DNA of 49,838 bases. Origin: Hungatella hathewayi WAL-18680. Its GTDB lineage: Bacteria > Bacillota > Clostridia > Lachnospirales > Lachnospiraceae. Both the position numbers and the translations under genes were made by a program. The stretch covers positions 2,809,960 to 2,859,797 of the forward strand of contig NZ_JH379027.1 in the NCBI RefSeq assembly GCF_000235505.1. The letters are read 5' to 3'. Below the pieces are notes generated by a model. It was not told the DNA's origin. It worked only from the letters and a program-made list of their open reading frames with translations, and ran no database searches. Positions 24,553 through 36,600 of this stretch are shown in pieces; positions within the stretch are counted from its first letter, which is position 1; each line of letters begins with the position of its first letter.

Positions 24553-27516
24553 ATGAAAAGAAACCACAAACGGGTGATTTCCACATTATTAATTATGTTG
24601 CTGATTAGTACCCAGCCAGCTGTGATGGCATGGGCCGACAGCGTGGTGCCGGCAGACCACTTATTGGAGGGTGACGAGAATACGGGAAAGAAAACCGGAT
24701 ATGCCACGCCTACGGATGCAGACCAGAAGGATGAGGACGCTCTCAAGCCTGATGATACGCCGAAGGGCGATGAAATACCCTCCACTGAAATACCTTCCAC
24801 GGAAATTCCTTCCCACGAAAACCTGACAGATGAAAAAGGACCGGAAAACGAAAACTCTGGGAAAACTGAGAAAGTAGTAATTCGATGGGAGTTCGTAGAT
24901 GATGACAACTTAAGCGGGGGCGAGCTATCTCTGATTGGTGTAAGCCCGGAGAACAGGGCGGATTTTGACACGGTTGTCTCCATGCTGCCGGAACAGGTGA
25001 GAGCGGAGATTGAGGAGGCGGGTAAAGTGACGCTTCCCATAACTGACTGGAGCTGTCCGGAGTATCAGCAGGACAAGGATGGGGAATGGCCGTTTACCGG
25101 CAAATATGAGTTTATCGCAGAGCTGCCAGAAGGTTATGTCTGTGAGTCGCCCATATCCGTGCTGGTGACACTTGGCGGGGCTATGGTAAATACCATCAAC
25201 GACAGGTTTACCGTGGACGGTCTGAAGTATAAGGAGCTGGGGCCAGATACAGTTCAACTCATGGGATATGATGGAGCAAAACCAGTAGGGACACTGATTA
25301 TCCCAGATAAGGTGCGAAAGCCTTCAAACGGCAGGGAGTACCAGGTAATTAATATTTCGAACGGCGCATTTCAGGACTGTTCCGGCCTGACGGGAGATTT
25401 AGTGATTCCGGATACGGTGACCAAGATTGGAAACCGTGCATTCTCTAAATGCGGATTTACAGGTCAACTGGTCCTGCCGCAAACGTTAGTTCGTATTGAG
25501 CACGACACATTTGCAGGAACTGCGTTTTCCGGTCAGCTGATTTTGCCGGAGAAATTGAATTATATTGGTGTCTATGCATTTCTCGACTGTAACTTTACGG
25601 GAGACTTGATAATTCCGGACGAAGTAACCGATGTCGGGTATGGTGCATTTGAGGGTAACAATTTTACAGGGACGCTGATTCTGCCAAAAAAACTGAAGAC
25701 AATAGACAGAGAGGGTTTTACTCTGTGTGGATTTACAGGTGAATTGAACATCCCGGATACTGTTACCGATATCGGTATGTTTGCTTTTTATAAGTGCGGA
25801 TTTACCGGGGATCTTATTTTGCCAGATGGATTAACAAGTATTGGCACCTCTGCATTTGAGGGATGTAGTGAATTTACGGGCAGGCTGAGTATCCCGGATG
25901 GAATTACCAGCATTGGGAAGGATGCGTTCAAAAACACTAGTTTTGATGGTTTTGATACCACGAATCAGGAGATAGCCAACCTGCTTTATGCTTCAGGTGT
26001 TGACAAGGACAAAATTAAGGTTGGAGATCAGCCCTATCAGCCCTCCCAGCCACCTAAAGCTCCAGGTTTCCAAGTCGGGGATATGGACTATCAAATAATA
26101 GGAAGTGACACGGTGGCGTTAACCGGCTATCACGGAAACTCTGATACGGACATTATTATTCCGGACATGGTTACAGACATAGTATCAGGAAGAACGTATC
26201 CAGTAACCCATATTGGTTCTGATGCATTCTGGAAAAAGGCCATAACAGGTTCGCTTCACCTTCCGAATACATTGATAAGCATCGAAGAAGGCGCTTTTGC
26301 AGAAAATAAGTTTACAGGCAGTCTCCTTCTTCCAGAGTCACTGGTAAGCATTGGAGTTGGCGCATTTTATGATAGTGGTTTTACTGGTGACTTAACCATC
26401 CCTGCGAACGTGTCCTATATTGGACCCAGTTCTTTTGAAAAGGCAGGCTTTACTGGCGATTTGACTATAGAAGGTAAGCTGACAAAGTTGGAAGGCTACG
26501 AATTTATCGGATGTGGCTTCACCGGCGCGTTGGTTCTTCCGGATACATTGACCAGTATTGGGGATTTAACGTTCCAGGACTGTGGTTTTACAGGGAGTTT
26601 GCAGCTGCCGAAATTGGTAACCGAAATTGGCGAAAAGGCATTTTACGGCTGCGACAGTCTGGATTCGGTTTATCTTGGTCCGAATCTTCAAAAGCTGGGC
26701 GCACAGGCGTTTCCGGAGTCGCTGCCTCTGTCCACCGACTCGCCACGGGTTCAGCTTCTTATCAATACTTATCTGAATCAGGATGCCATAGCCGATACCT
26801 CCTGGGATGGGAAAGAGGATGTGCCAGACGGAGCAGTCGTCACCATAAAGCAGGACACGACAGTCACCGGAGACAGGCGGATTGGCACGGAGGCGGTTAT
26901 TACCATTCCAAGTGGGGTTATTTTGACTGTGGATGGAAACCTGACCGTTGATGGAAACCTGGTAGTGGATGGAACGATATCTGTGGAAGGCACTCTGAGC
27001 ATCAATGGTTCACTTTCCGGCTCCAGCACCTTAATCGTCAGAGTAAACGGCAGGATAGTGGGCGATACTTCCGGCATCCGCGTGGTGTATGTAAGTCATG
27101 GCTCATCGGGAAATAGCAGCAGTTCCACAGTAAATCCCGACATCCTCATTGGAACCTGGGAGCGGACGGAAGATGGTATCTGGAAATTCCACCAAGCAAG
27201 AGGTACCTACGCGGTAAACCGCTGGGGGATAGTCGACGGTCTGTGGTACTATTTTGACAAGGAAGGCCGGATGCTCACTGGCTGGCAGTATATCAACAAT
27301 CAGTGGTATTATCTGTGCCGGGAGGAAGATAGTAAGACCAACACTGGCTTAAAAGAAGGGGCTATGGCAACCGGCTGGCATTTTGACCCCGTATACCAGG
27401 CATGGTTTTACCTGGATACAAGCGGCGCCATGGCAGTCGGCGAGAAGGTGATTGACGGGAAACAATACTATTTCAACCCGGAATCTGACGGAACAAGAGG
27501 AGCCATGCAGCAGTAG
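24553..27516 (+). CDS. BspA-like LRR cell-wall protein, array copy 2
   Basis: 987 residues, intact. Signal peptide of 28 residues (MKRNHKRVISTLLIMLL start; cleavage after AWA). The EIPST linker unit occurs three times (about 77-90). Then come the family domain (about 105-255), LRR block 1 (about 265-460), a spacer (GDQPYQPSQPPKAPGFQVGD), LRR block 2 (about 540-720), a solenoid-like region with a doubled VDGNL unit (LTVDGNLTVDGNLVVDG) and about 120 residues of wall-binding repeats. It should be secreted and held non-covalently on the cell wall. No sortase signal is present. BspA-type LRRs bind host matrix or other bacteria in other species; the ligand here is unknown. The N-terminus matches copy 4, whereas the doubled VDGNL unit and SKTxTGLKEG segment match copy 5. 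Confidence 0.85.
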   Translation: MKRNHKRVISTLLIMLLISTQPAVMAWADSVVPADHLLEGDENTGKKTGYATPTDADQKDEDALKPDDTPKGDEIPSTEIPSTEIPSHENLTDEKGPENENSGKTEKVVIRWEFVDDDNLSGGELSLIGVSPENRADFDTVVSMLPEQVRAEIEEAGKVTLPITDWSCPEYQQDKDGEWPFTGKYEFIAELPEGYVCESPISVLVTLGGAMVNTINDRFTVDGLKYKELGPDTVQLMGYDGAKPVGTLIIPDKVRKPSNGREYQVINISNGAFQDCSGLTGDLVIPDTVTKIGNRAFSKCGFTGQLVLPQTLVRIEHDTFAGTAFSGQLILPEKLNYIGVYAFLDCNFTGDLIIPDEVTDVGYGAFEGNNFTGTLILPKKLKTIDREGFTLCGFTGELNIPDTVTDIGMFAFYKCGFTGDLILPDGLTSIGTSAFEGCSEFTGRLSIPDGITSIGKDAFKNTSFDGFDTTNQEIANLLYASGVDKDKIKVGDQPYQPSQPPKAPGFQVGDMDYQIIGSDTVALTGYHGNSDTDIIIPDMVTDIVSGRTYPVTHIGSDAFWKKAITGSLHLPNTLISIEEGAFAENKFTGSLLLPESLVSIGVGAFYDSGFTGDLTIPANVSYIGPSSFEKAGFTGDLTIEGKLTKLEGYEFIGCGFTGALVLPDTLTSIGDLTFQDCGFTGSLQLPKLVTEIGEKAFYGCDSLDSVYLGPNLQKLGAQAFPESLPLSTDSPRVQLLINTYLNQDAIADTSWDGKEDVPDGAVVTIKQDTTVTGDRRIGTEAVITIPSGVILTVDGNLTVDGNLVVDGTISVEGTLSINGSLSGSSTLIVRVNGRIVGDTSGIRVVYVSHGSSGNSSSSTVNPDILIGTWERTEDGIWKFHQARGTYAVNRWGIVDGLWYYFDKEGRMLTGWQYINNQWYYLCREEDSKTNTGLKEGAMATGWHFDPVYQAWFYLDTSGAMAVGEKVIDGKQYYFNPESDGTRGAMQQ

Positions 27517-27590
27517 AAGGAACTCCAAATGCAGAGGAAAACATCAAATCGACAAATCAATATATTCGAACAAAACGGAGGGGTAATGCT
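27517..27590 (+). repeat. Conserved 74-bp spacer, type B, copy 1
   Basis: Again exactly 74 bases, but of a second type: CCAAATGCAGAGGAAAAC, AATATATTCGAACAAAAC and a GGAGGGGTAATGCT end. It closely matches the spacer at 33538-33611. A and B types alternate along the array. Confidence 0.8.
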
Positions 27591-30454
27591 ATGAAAAGAA
27601 ACCGCAAACGGGTGATTTCCACATTGTTAATTGCTTTACTGATTAGTACCCAGCCAGCTGTGATGGCATGGGCAGACAGTATGGCGCCGGCAGACCACTT
27701 ATTGGAGGATGACGAGAATACGGGAACGAAAACCGGATATGCCACTCCTGCGGATGCGGACCAGAAGGATGAGGACGCTCCCAAGCCTGATGATGCGCCG
27801 AAGGGCGATGAAATACCCTCCACTGAAATCCCTTCCAATGAAAACCTGACAGATGGAAAAGGGCCGGAAAACGAAAACTCTGGGAACACTGAGAAAGTAG
27901 TAATTCGATGGGAGTTCGTGGATGATGACAACTTAAGCGGGGGCGAACTGTCTCTGATTGGTGTCAGCCCGGAGAACAGGGCAGATTTTGACACGGTTGT
28001 CTCTATGCTTCCGGAACAGGTGAGAGCGGAGAGTGAGGAGGCAGGTGAAGTGACCCTTCCCATAACCCGTTGGAACTGTCAGGATTATCATCAGGACGAG
28101 GATGGGGAATGGCCGTTTACCGGCGAATATGAGTTTATCGCAGAGCTGCCGGAAGGTTATGTCTGTGAGCCATCCATATCCGTGCTGGTGACACTTGGCG
28201 GAGCCATGGTAAATACGATTAACGACAGGTTTACCGTGGACGGTCTGAAGTATAAAGAGCTGGGGCCCGACACGGTACAACTCATGGGATACGATGGGGC
28301 AAAGCCAGAGGGGACACTGATTATCCCGGACAAGGTGCGAAAGCCTTCCAACGGCAGAGAGTACCAGATAGTCAGTATTTTCAGCAATGCGTTCCGGGAC
28401 TGCTCCGGTCTGACGGGAGATTTGGTGATTCCGGATATGGTGACTGAGATTGGAGTCAGTGCTTTTGAGGGATGCCATTTTACAGGAGAACTGACACTCC
28501 CGGATTCGTTGGTAACAATTGAGGAAAACGCATTCCTTAAAAACGAATTTACAGGCCAGCTGGTCCTGCCGGCGAAATTGAACTATATTAGTAAAAATGC
28601 ATTTTACCAGTGTAACTTTACGGGAGACTTAATCATTCCGGACGGAGTGACCATTATCGAAATTGGTGCTAGTTTGGGTATAACAACTTTACGAGGGACA
28701 CTGACTCTGACCAAAAAAATTAGAAGGGAATAGGCAGAGTGAGTTTTTATAAGTCTGGATTTACGGGTGAATTGAACATTCCGGATACCGTTACCTATAT
28801 CAACAACGATGCTTTTTCAGGGTGCGGATTTACCGGTGAGCTGGATTTGCCAGATGGATTAACAACTATTGGCGGCCATGCATTTGAAAACTGCAGTAAA
28901 CTTACGGGCAGGCTGAGTATCCCGGATGAAATTACCATCATCGAGAATAGCGCATTCAACAACACTGGTTTCGACGGTTTTGACACCACGAAGCAGGAGA
29001 TAGCCAACCTGCTTTATGCTTCAGGTGTTGACGAGAACAAAATCAAGGTTGGAAACCAGCCTTATCAGCCCTCTCAGACGCCCTCAGCACCAGGTTTCCA
29101 AGTTGGAGATATGGAGTATCAAATAATTGGAAGTGACACGGTGAAGTTAACCGGCTATCATGGAAACTCTGATACGGACATTTCTATTCCGGACACAGTT
29201 CGAGTATCAGGAACGACGTATTCCGTAACCCAGATTGGTTCTTATGTATTCTATGACAAGGCGATAACAGGTTCGCTTCACCTCCCGAATACACTGGTAA
29301 GCATTGAAGGAAAAAAGGCATTTGTCGGGAATGCTTTTACCGGTGACTTAACCATCCCCGCGGGCGTGACCCATATTGAACTCGGTTCTTTTGAAGATGC
29401 AGGTTTTACTGGCAATTTGACCATAGAAGGGAGGCTGACAAGGCTGGAAATCGTCACATTTGGCAGATGTGGCTTCACCGGTACCCTGTCTCTTCCGGAT
29501 ACATTGACATATATTGGGGAAGATGCGTTCCGGGGCTGCGGTTTTACAGGGCATTTGCAGCTTCCAAAACAGGTAACTGAAATTGGCAAAAGGGCATTTT
29601 ACGGCTGTGACAGTCTGGACTCGGCTCATCTTGGTCCGAATCTGCAAAAGCTGTGGCCACAGGCATTTCCGGAGGAGCTGCCTCTGTCCACCGACTCTCC
29701 ACGGGTTCAGCTTCTCATCAATGCTTATCTGAATCAGGATGCCATAGCCGACACCTCCTGGGATGGGAATGAGGATGTACCGGACGGGGCTCTCGCCGCT
29801 GTAAAACAAGACACGACAGTCACCGGAGACAGGCAGATTGGCACGGAGGCGGTTATCACCGTTCCAAGTGGGGTTATTCTGACTGTGGATGGAAACCTGG
29901 TAGTAAACGGAACGATATCTGTGGAAGGCACTCTGATCATCAATGGTTCACTTACCGGCTCCGGTACCTTAATCGTCGGGGTAAACGGCAGGGTAGTAGG
30001 CGATACTTCCGGCATCCGCGTGGTGTATGTAAGCCGTGGCTCATCGGGAAACAGCGGCAGTTCCGCAGTCAATCCTGACATTCTCATTGGGAACTGGGAG
30101 CGGACGGAGGACGGTATCTGGAAATTCCGCCAGGCAAGAGGCACCTACGCGGCAAACCGCTGGGGGATAGTCGACGGCCTGTGGTACTATTTTGACCGGG
30201 AAGGCCGGATGCTCACTGGCTGGCAGTTTATCAACAATCAGTGGTATTATCTGTGCCGGGAAGAAGATATTAAGACCAAAACCAATCTAAAAGAGGGAGC
30301 AATGGCGACAGGCTGGCATTTTGACCCCATATATCAGGCATGGTTTTACCTGGATACAAGCGGCGCCATGGCAGTCGGCCAGAAAGTGATTGACGGGAAA
30401 CAATACTATTTCAATCCGGAACCTGACGGAACAAGAGGAGCCATGCAGCAGTAG
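27591..30454 (+). pseudogene. BspA-like LRR cell-wall protein, array copy 3 (disrupted)
   Basis: Same architecture as copy 2, with a signal peptide starting MKRNRKRVISTLLIALL and two EIPS units. Around 28670-28738 the sequence departs from its sisters by several small insertions: a net in-frame change near GGTATAACAACTTTACGA, then an extra A in CTGACC and an extra G in TTAGAAGGG. The last two shift the frame, which ends at 28733. The alternative frame resumes at 28739 and runs to the normal C-terminus (GAMQQ). A restored protein would be about 954 residues. The clustered indels look more like decay than a single slippage. The stretch GNWERTEDG is shared only with copy 4. Confidence 0.72.
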
Positions 30455-30528
30455 AAGAAACTCCAAAGGCAGAGGAAAACGTCAACTCGATAAATTAATA
30501 TATTTGAACAAAACGGAGGGGGAATTCC
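30455..30528 (+). repeat. Conserved 74-bp spacer, type A, copy 2
   Basis: Matches spacer 24479-24552 almost base for base, including CCAAAGGCAGAGGAAAAC and the GGGGGAATTCC end. Confidence 0.8.
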
Positions 30529-33500
30529 ATGAAAAGAAACCACAAACGGGTGATTTCCACATTATTAATTATGTTGCTGATTAGTACCCAGCCCGCTGTG
30601 ATGGCATGGGCGGACAGTGTGGTGCCGGCAGACCACTTATTGGGGGATGACGAGAATACGGGAAAGAAAACCGGATATGCCACGCCTACGGATGCGGACC
30701 AGAAGGATGAGGACGCTCCCAAACCTGATGATGCGCCGAAGGGCGATGAAATACCCTCCACTGAAATCCCTTCCAACAAAAACCTGACAGATGGAAAAGG
30801 GCCGGAAAACGAAAACTCTGGAAACACTGAGAAAGTAGTAATTCGATGGGAGTTCGTGGATGACGACAACTTAATCGAGGGCGAACTATCTCTCATTGGC
30901 GTCAGCCCAGAGAACAGGGCTGATTTCGACACGGTTGTCTCCATGCTGCCGGAACAGGTAAGAGTGGAGCTTGAGGAGACTGGTGAAGTGACCCTTCCCA
31001 TAATCGGCTGGAGCTGTCCGGAGTATCAGCAGGACGAGGATGAAGAATGGCCGTTTACCGGCGAATATGAGTTTATCGCAGAGCTGCCGGAAGGTTATGT
31101 CTGTGAGCCGCCCATATCCGTGCTGGTGACACTTGGCGGAGCTATGGTAAATACTATCAACGACAGGTTTACCATAGACGGTCTGAACTATAAGGAGCTT
31201 GGACCCGACACGGTACAGCTCATAGGATATGATGGGGCGCCAGTTGGGACACTGGTTATCCCGGACAAAGTGCGAAAGCCTTCCAACGGCAGGGAATACC
31301 AGGTAGCCAGCATTGGGCACTATGCATTTCTGGACTGTTCTGGCCTGACGGGAGATTTAGTGATTCCGGATACGGTGACCGAGATTGGAGACATGGCTTT
31401 TTCGGGATGCCATTTTACAGGAGAACTGACCCTCTCGGATTCATTGGTTACAATAGGGGAATACACATTCTTTGAGTGTGGATTTACAGGCCAGCTGGTC
31501 CTGCCACAAACACTTACTCGCATTGGGGAGAGAGCATTTACATACACTACTTTTTCCGGACAGCTGATTTTGCCGGAGAAATTGAACTATATTGGCGAGC
31601 TTGCATTTTACCACTGTAACTTTACAGGAGACTTGATCATACCGGACGGAGTGACCATTATCAATTATGATACATTTTCTGGTAACAGCTTTACGGGGAC
31701 ACTGACTCTGCCAAATAAATTGAAGGAAATAGGCAACGAGAGTTTTTTTGAGTGCGGATTTACCGGTGAGCTGGTTTTGCCAGATGGATTAACGAGTATT
31801 GGCATCTCTGCATTTAAAGATTGCAGTAAACTTACAGGCAGGCTGAGTATCCCGGATGGAATTACCAGCATTGAGCAGCATGCGTTCTATAACACTGGTT
31901 TCACCAGTTTTGACACCACGAAGCAGGAGATAGCCGACCTGCTTTATGCCTCAGGTGGTGTACAAGCAAGTAAAATTATGGTTGAAGGCCAGCCTTATCA
32001 GTTACACATTCAGCCGGCTCCAGAGCCAGATTTCCCAGTTGGGAATATGACATATCGAAAAATTGGAAGTGACACGGTAGAGTTAACCGGCTATGAAGGA
32101 AATTCTGATATGGACATTATTATTCCAGACACAGTTACAGACCAATTATCAGGAATGACGTATTCAGTAACCCGCATTGGTTCTAGCGCGTTCTATGGAA
32201 AGGCGATAACAGGTTCGCTTCATCTCCCAAATACACTGGTAAGTATCGGAGATAGAGCATTTAAAAAGAATCGTTTTACCGGTGATTTAACCATCCCTGT
32301 GAGTGTGTCGCATATGGGGACCGGAGCTTTTGATTCGGCAGGTTTTACTGGAGATTTGACCATAGAAGGGAAGCTGACAAAATTAGAAGACTATGTATTT
32401 TTCAAATGTGGTTTCACCGGTGCCTTGTCTCTTCCGGATACATTGACATATGTCGGGTATGCTGTGTTCAAGGATTGCGGTTTTACTGGAAGTTTGCAGC
32501 TTCCGGCGGGAATAACTTACATCGATGCTGCCAGCTTTTATAACTGCAGCAGCTTTACCGGCACACTTCAACTTCCGGTGGGGGTAAATTACATCGGATA
32601 TAACAGCTTTTTTGATTGCAGTGGCTTTACCGGCGCCCTTCAGCTTCCAAAACCGATAACTGAAATTGGTGAAATGGCATTTTACGGCTGTGACGGTCTG
32701 GATTCGGCTCATCTTGGTCCGAATGTGCAAAAGCTGGGCGCACAGGTGTTTCCGGAGTCACTGCCTCTTTCTACGGACTCTCCACGGGTTCAGCTTCTTA
32801 TCAATACTTATCTGAATCAGAATGCCATAGCCGATACCTCCTGGGATGGGAATGAGGATGTGCCGGATGGGGCTGTTGCCACGGTAAAGCAGGACATGAC
32901 AATCGCCGGAGACAGGCGGATTGGCACGGAGGCGGTTATTACCGTTCCAAGTGGGGTTATTCTGACTGTGGATGGAAACCTGGTAGTAAACGGAACGATA
33001 TCCGTGGAAGGCACTATGATTATCAATGGTTCAATCTCAGGCCCCGGCACTTTAATCATCGGAGTAAACGGCAGGGTAGTAGGCGATACTTCCGGCATCC
33101 GCGTGGTGTATGTACGCCGTGGCTCATCGGGAACCAGCGGCAGTTCCGCAGTCAATCCTGACATTCTCATTGGGAACTGGGAGCGGACGGAGGATGGAAT
33201 CTGGAAATTCCGCCAGACAAGAGGTACCTACGCGGCAAACCGCTGGGGGATAGTCGACGGCCTGTGGTACTATTTTGACCAGGAAGGCCGGATGCTCACT
33301 GGCTGGCAGTATATCAACAATCAGTGGTATTATCTGTGCCGGGAAGAAGATATTAAGACCAAAACCAATCTAAAAGAGGGAGCAATGGCGACAGGCTGGC
33401 ACTTTGACCTCGTATACCAGGCATGGTTTTATCTGGATACAAACGGCGCCATGGCGGTCGGCGAGAAGGTGATTGACGGGAAACAATACTATTTCAACCC

Positions 33501-33537
33501 GGAATCTGACGGAACAAGAGGAGCCATGCAGCAGTAG
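30529..33537 (+). CDS. BspA-like LRR cell-wall protein, array copy 4
   Basis: 1002 residues, intact. The signal peptide is the same type as copy 2 (NHKRVISTLLIMLL). Two EIPS linker units. LRR block 1 lacks the ELNIPDTVTDIG unit that follows the DNESFFECGFTGE position in copies 2 and 6. LRR block 2 ends with extra 24-residue units (LQLPVGVNYIGYNSFFDCSGFTGA). The middle spacer is distinctive (VEGQPYQLHIQPAPEPDF). It shares the GNWERTEDG C-terminus with copy 3. Expected to be wall-bound and surface-exposed; the ligand is unknown. Confidence 0.85.
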   Translation: MKRNHKRVISTLLIMLLISTQPAVMAWADSVVPADHLLGDDENTGKKTGYATPTDADQKDEDAPKPDDAPKGDEIPSTEIPSNKNLTDGKGPENENSGNTEKVVIRWEFVDDDNLIEGELSLIGVSPENRADFDTVVSMLPEQVRVELEETGEVTLPIIGWSCPEYQQDEDEEWPFTGEYEFIAELPEGYVCEPPISVLVTLGGAMVNTINDRFTIDGLNYKELGPDTVQLIGYDGAPVGTLVIPDKVRKPSNGREYQVASIGHYAFLDCSGLTGDLVIPDTVTEIGDMAFSGCHFTGELTLSDSLVTIGEYTFFECGFTGQLVLPQTLTRIGERAFTYTTFSGQLILPEKLNYIGELAFYHCNFTGDLIIPDGVTIINYDTFSGNSFTGTLTLPNKLKEIGNESFFECGFTGELVLPDGLTSIGISAFKDCSKLTGRLSIPDGITSIEQHAFYNTGFTSFDTTKQEIADLLYASGGVQASKIMVEGQPYQLHIQPAPEPDFPVGNMTYRKIGSDTVELTGYEGNSDMDIIIPDTVTDQLSGMTYSVTRIGSSAFYGKAITGSLHLPNTLVSIGDRAFKKNRFTGDLTIPVSVSHMGTGAFDSAGFTGDLTIEGKLTKLEDYVFFKCGFTGALSLPDTLTYVGYAVFKDCGFTGSLQLPAGITYIDAASFYNCSSFTGTLQLPVGVNYIGYNSFFDCSGFTGALQLPKPITEIGEMAFYGCDGLDSAHLGPNVQKLGAQVFPESLPLSTDSPRVQLLINTYLNQNAIADTSWDGNEDVPDGAVATVKQDMTIAGDRRIGTEAVITVPSGVILTVDGNLVVNGTISVEGTMIINGSISGPGTLIIGVNGRVVGDTSGIRVVYVRRGSSGTSGSSAVNPDILIGNWERTEDGIWKFRQTRGTYAANRWGIVDGLWYYFDQEGRMLTGWQYINNQWYYLCREEDIKTKTNLKEGAMATGWHFDLVYQAWFYLDTNGAMAVGEKVIDGKQYYFNPESDGTRGAMQQ

Positions 33538-33611
33538 AAGGAACTCCAAATGCAGAGGAAAACGTCAAATGGACAAACCAATATATTCGAATACAACGGA
33601 GGGGTAATGCC
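33538..33611 (+). repeat. Conserved 74-bp spacer, type B, copy 2
   Basis: Matches spacer 27517-27590, including CCAAATGCAGAGGAAAAC and GGAGGGGTAATGCC. Confidence 0.8.
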
Positions 33612-36600
33612 ATGAAAAGAAACCGCAAACGGGTGATTTCCACATTATTAATTATTTTGCTGATTAGTACCCAGCCAGCTGTGATGGCATGGGCCGACAG
33701 CGTGGTGCCGGCAGACCACTTATTGGGGGATGACGAGAATACGGGAAAGAAAACCGGATATGCTACGCCTACGGATGCGGACCAGAAGGATGAGGACGCT
33801 CTCAAGCCTGACGATACGCAGAAGGGCGATGAAATACCCTCCACTGAAATTCCTTCCACGGAAATTCCTTCCCACGAAAACCTGACAGATGGAAAAGGGC
33901 CGGAAAACGAAAACTCTGGGAACACTGAGAAAGTAGTAATTCGATGGGAATTCGTGGATGACGACAACTTAAGCGGGGGCGAATTGTCTCTGATTGGTGT
34001 CAGCCCGGAGAACAGGGCTGATTTCGACACGGTTGTCTCCATGCTGCCGGAACAGGTGAGAGTGGAGAGTGAGGAGGCAGGTGAAGTGACCCTTCCCATA
34101 ACCCGTTGGAACTGTCAGGATTATCATCAGGACGAGTATGGGGAGTGGCCGTTTACCGGCGAATATGAGTTTATCGCAGAGCTGCCGGAAGGTTATGTCT
34201 GTGAGCCGCCCATATCCGTGCTGGTGACACTGGGCGGAGCCATGGTAAATACGATTAACGACAGATTTACTGTGGACGGTCTAAAGTATAAAGAACTGGG
34301 TCCCGACACGGTGCAGCTCATGGGATATGATGGGGAAAAGCCAGTGGGGACACTGGTGATCCCGGGCAAGGTGCGAAAGCCTTCCAACGGCAGGGAATAC
34401 CAGGTAGCCAGCATTGGGAGCAATGCATTTCTGGACTGTTCCGCTCTGACGGGAGATTTAGTGATTCCGGATACAGTGACCGAGATTGGAGACGGCGCTT
34501 TTGAGGGATGCCATTTTACAGGAGAACTGACCCTCTCGCATTCATTGGTTACAATAGGGGAAGACGCATTCTATGAATGTGGATTTACAGGCCAGCTGGT
34601 CCTGCCACAAACACTTACTCGCATTGGGGGTGGTGCATTTACGAACACTACATTTTCCGGACAGTTGATTTTGCCGGAGAAATTAAACTATATTGGCTGG
34701 TTTGCATTTTACCACTGTAACTTTACAGGAGACTTGATCATACCGGACGGAGTGACCATTATCGATTCTTATACATTTTCTGGTAACAGCTTTACGGGGA
34801 CATTGACTCTGCCAAACAAATTGAAGGAAATAGGCAGAGAGAGTTTTTTAAAGTGCGGATTTACAGGTAAACTGGTTTTGCCAGATGGATTAACGAGTAT
34901 AGGCCCCTATGCATTTTCGGACTGCAGTAAACTTACGGGCAGGTTGATTATCCCGGATGAAATTTCCAGCATTGGGGATTATGCGTTCGATCACACTGGT
35001 TTCGACGGTTTTGACACCACGAAGCAGGAGATAGCCGACCTGCTTTATGCTTCAGGTGTTGTCGAAAGCAAAATCAAGGTTGGAAATCAGCCTTATCACC
35101 ACATTCAGCCGCCCTCAGTTTCAGGTTTCCAAGACGGGGATATGGAGTATCAAGTGATTGGAAGTGACACGGTGGCGTTAACCGGCTATAACGGAAACTC
35201 TGATACGGACATTTCTATTCCGGACACAGTTACGAACCGAGGAGTGACGTATTCCGTAACCCAGATCGGTTCTTCGGCGTTTTATAACAAGGCGATAACA
35301 GGTTCGCTTCATCTCCCGAATATACTGGTAAGCATTGGCGATAAGGCTTTTTCATATAATAAGTTTTCAGGTACGCTCTCTCTCCCGAATACACTGGTAA
35401 GCATTGGAGAGAACGCATTTCATGAGAATTGTTTTACCGGTGATTTAACCATCCCTGTGAGCGTGTCTTATATGGGACTCGGAGCTTTTGATTCGGCAGG
35501 TTTTACTGGAGATTTGACCATAGAAGGGAAGCTGACAAAATTAGAAGACTACGTATTTTTCGAATGTGGCTTTACCGGTGCCTTGTCTCTTCCGGATACA
35601 TTGACATATATCGGGGGTGCTGTGTTCAGGGATTGCAGTTTTACTGGAAGTTTGCAGCTTCCGGCGGGAATAAATTACATCGAAGATTCCAGTTTTTTTA
35701 ACTGCAGCGGCTTTACCGGCGCACTTCAGCTTCCGGCGGGGGTAACTTACATCGGAGATTACAGTTTTTTTAAGTGTAGCGGCTTTACCGGTGCACTTCA
35801 GCTTCCGGCGGGGGTAACTTACATCGGAGGTTACAGCTTTTTTAACTGCAGAGGCTTTACCGGCGCACTTCAGCTTCCAAAACCGATAACTGAAATTGGT
35901 GAAATGGCATTTTATGGCTGTGACGGTCTGGATTCGGCTCATCTTGGTCCGAATGTGCAAAAACTGGGCGCACAGGCATTTTCGGAGGCGCTGCCTCTGT
36001 CCACCGACTCGCCACGGGTTCAGCTTCTTATCAATACTTATCTGAATCAGGATGCCATAGCCGATACCTCCTGGGATGGGAAAGAGGATGTGCCAGACGG
36101 AGCAGTCGCCACCATAAAGCAGGACACGACAGTCACCGGAGACAGGCGGATTGGCACGGAGGCGGTTATTACCATTCCAAGTGGGGTTATTCTGACTGTG
36201 GATGGAAACCTGACCGTTGATGGAAACCTGGTAGTGGATGGAACGATATCTGTGGAAGGCACTCTGAGCATCAATGGTTCACTTTCCGGCTCCAGCACCT
36301 TAATCGTCGGAGTAAATGGCAGGGTAGTGGGCGATACTTCCGGCATCCATGTCGTGTATTTAAACCGTGGTTCGACGGGAAATAATAGCAGCAGTTCCAC
36401 AGTAAATCCCGACATCCTCATTGGAACCTGGGAGCGGACGGAAGATGGAATCTGGAAATTCCGCCAGGCAAGAGGCACCTACGCGGCGAACCGCTGGGGG
36501 ATGGTCGACGGCCTGTGGTACTATTTTGACAAGGAAGGCCGGATGCTCACCGGCTGGCAGTATATCAACAATCAGTGGTATTATCTGTGCCGGGAGGAGG

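Noticed and set aside
28739-30454. Downstream half of bspA copy 3 as an independent gene
   Set aside because: Same reasoning: a start inside an LRR unit, no export signal, and full similarity to the C-terminal parts of the other copies.
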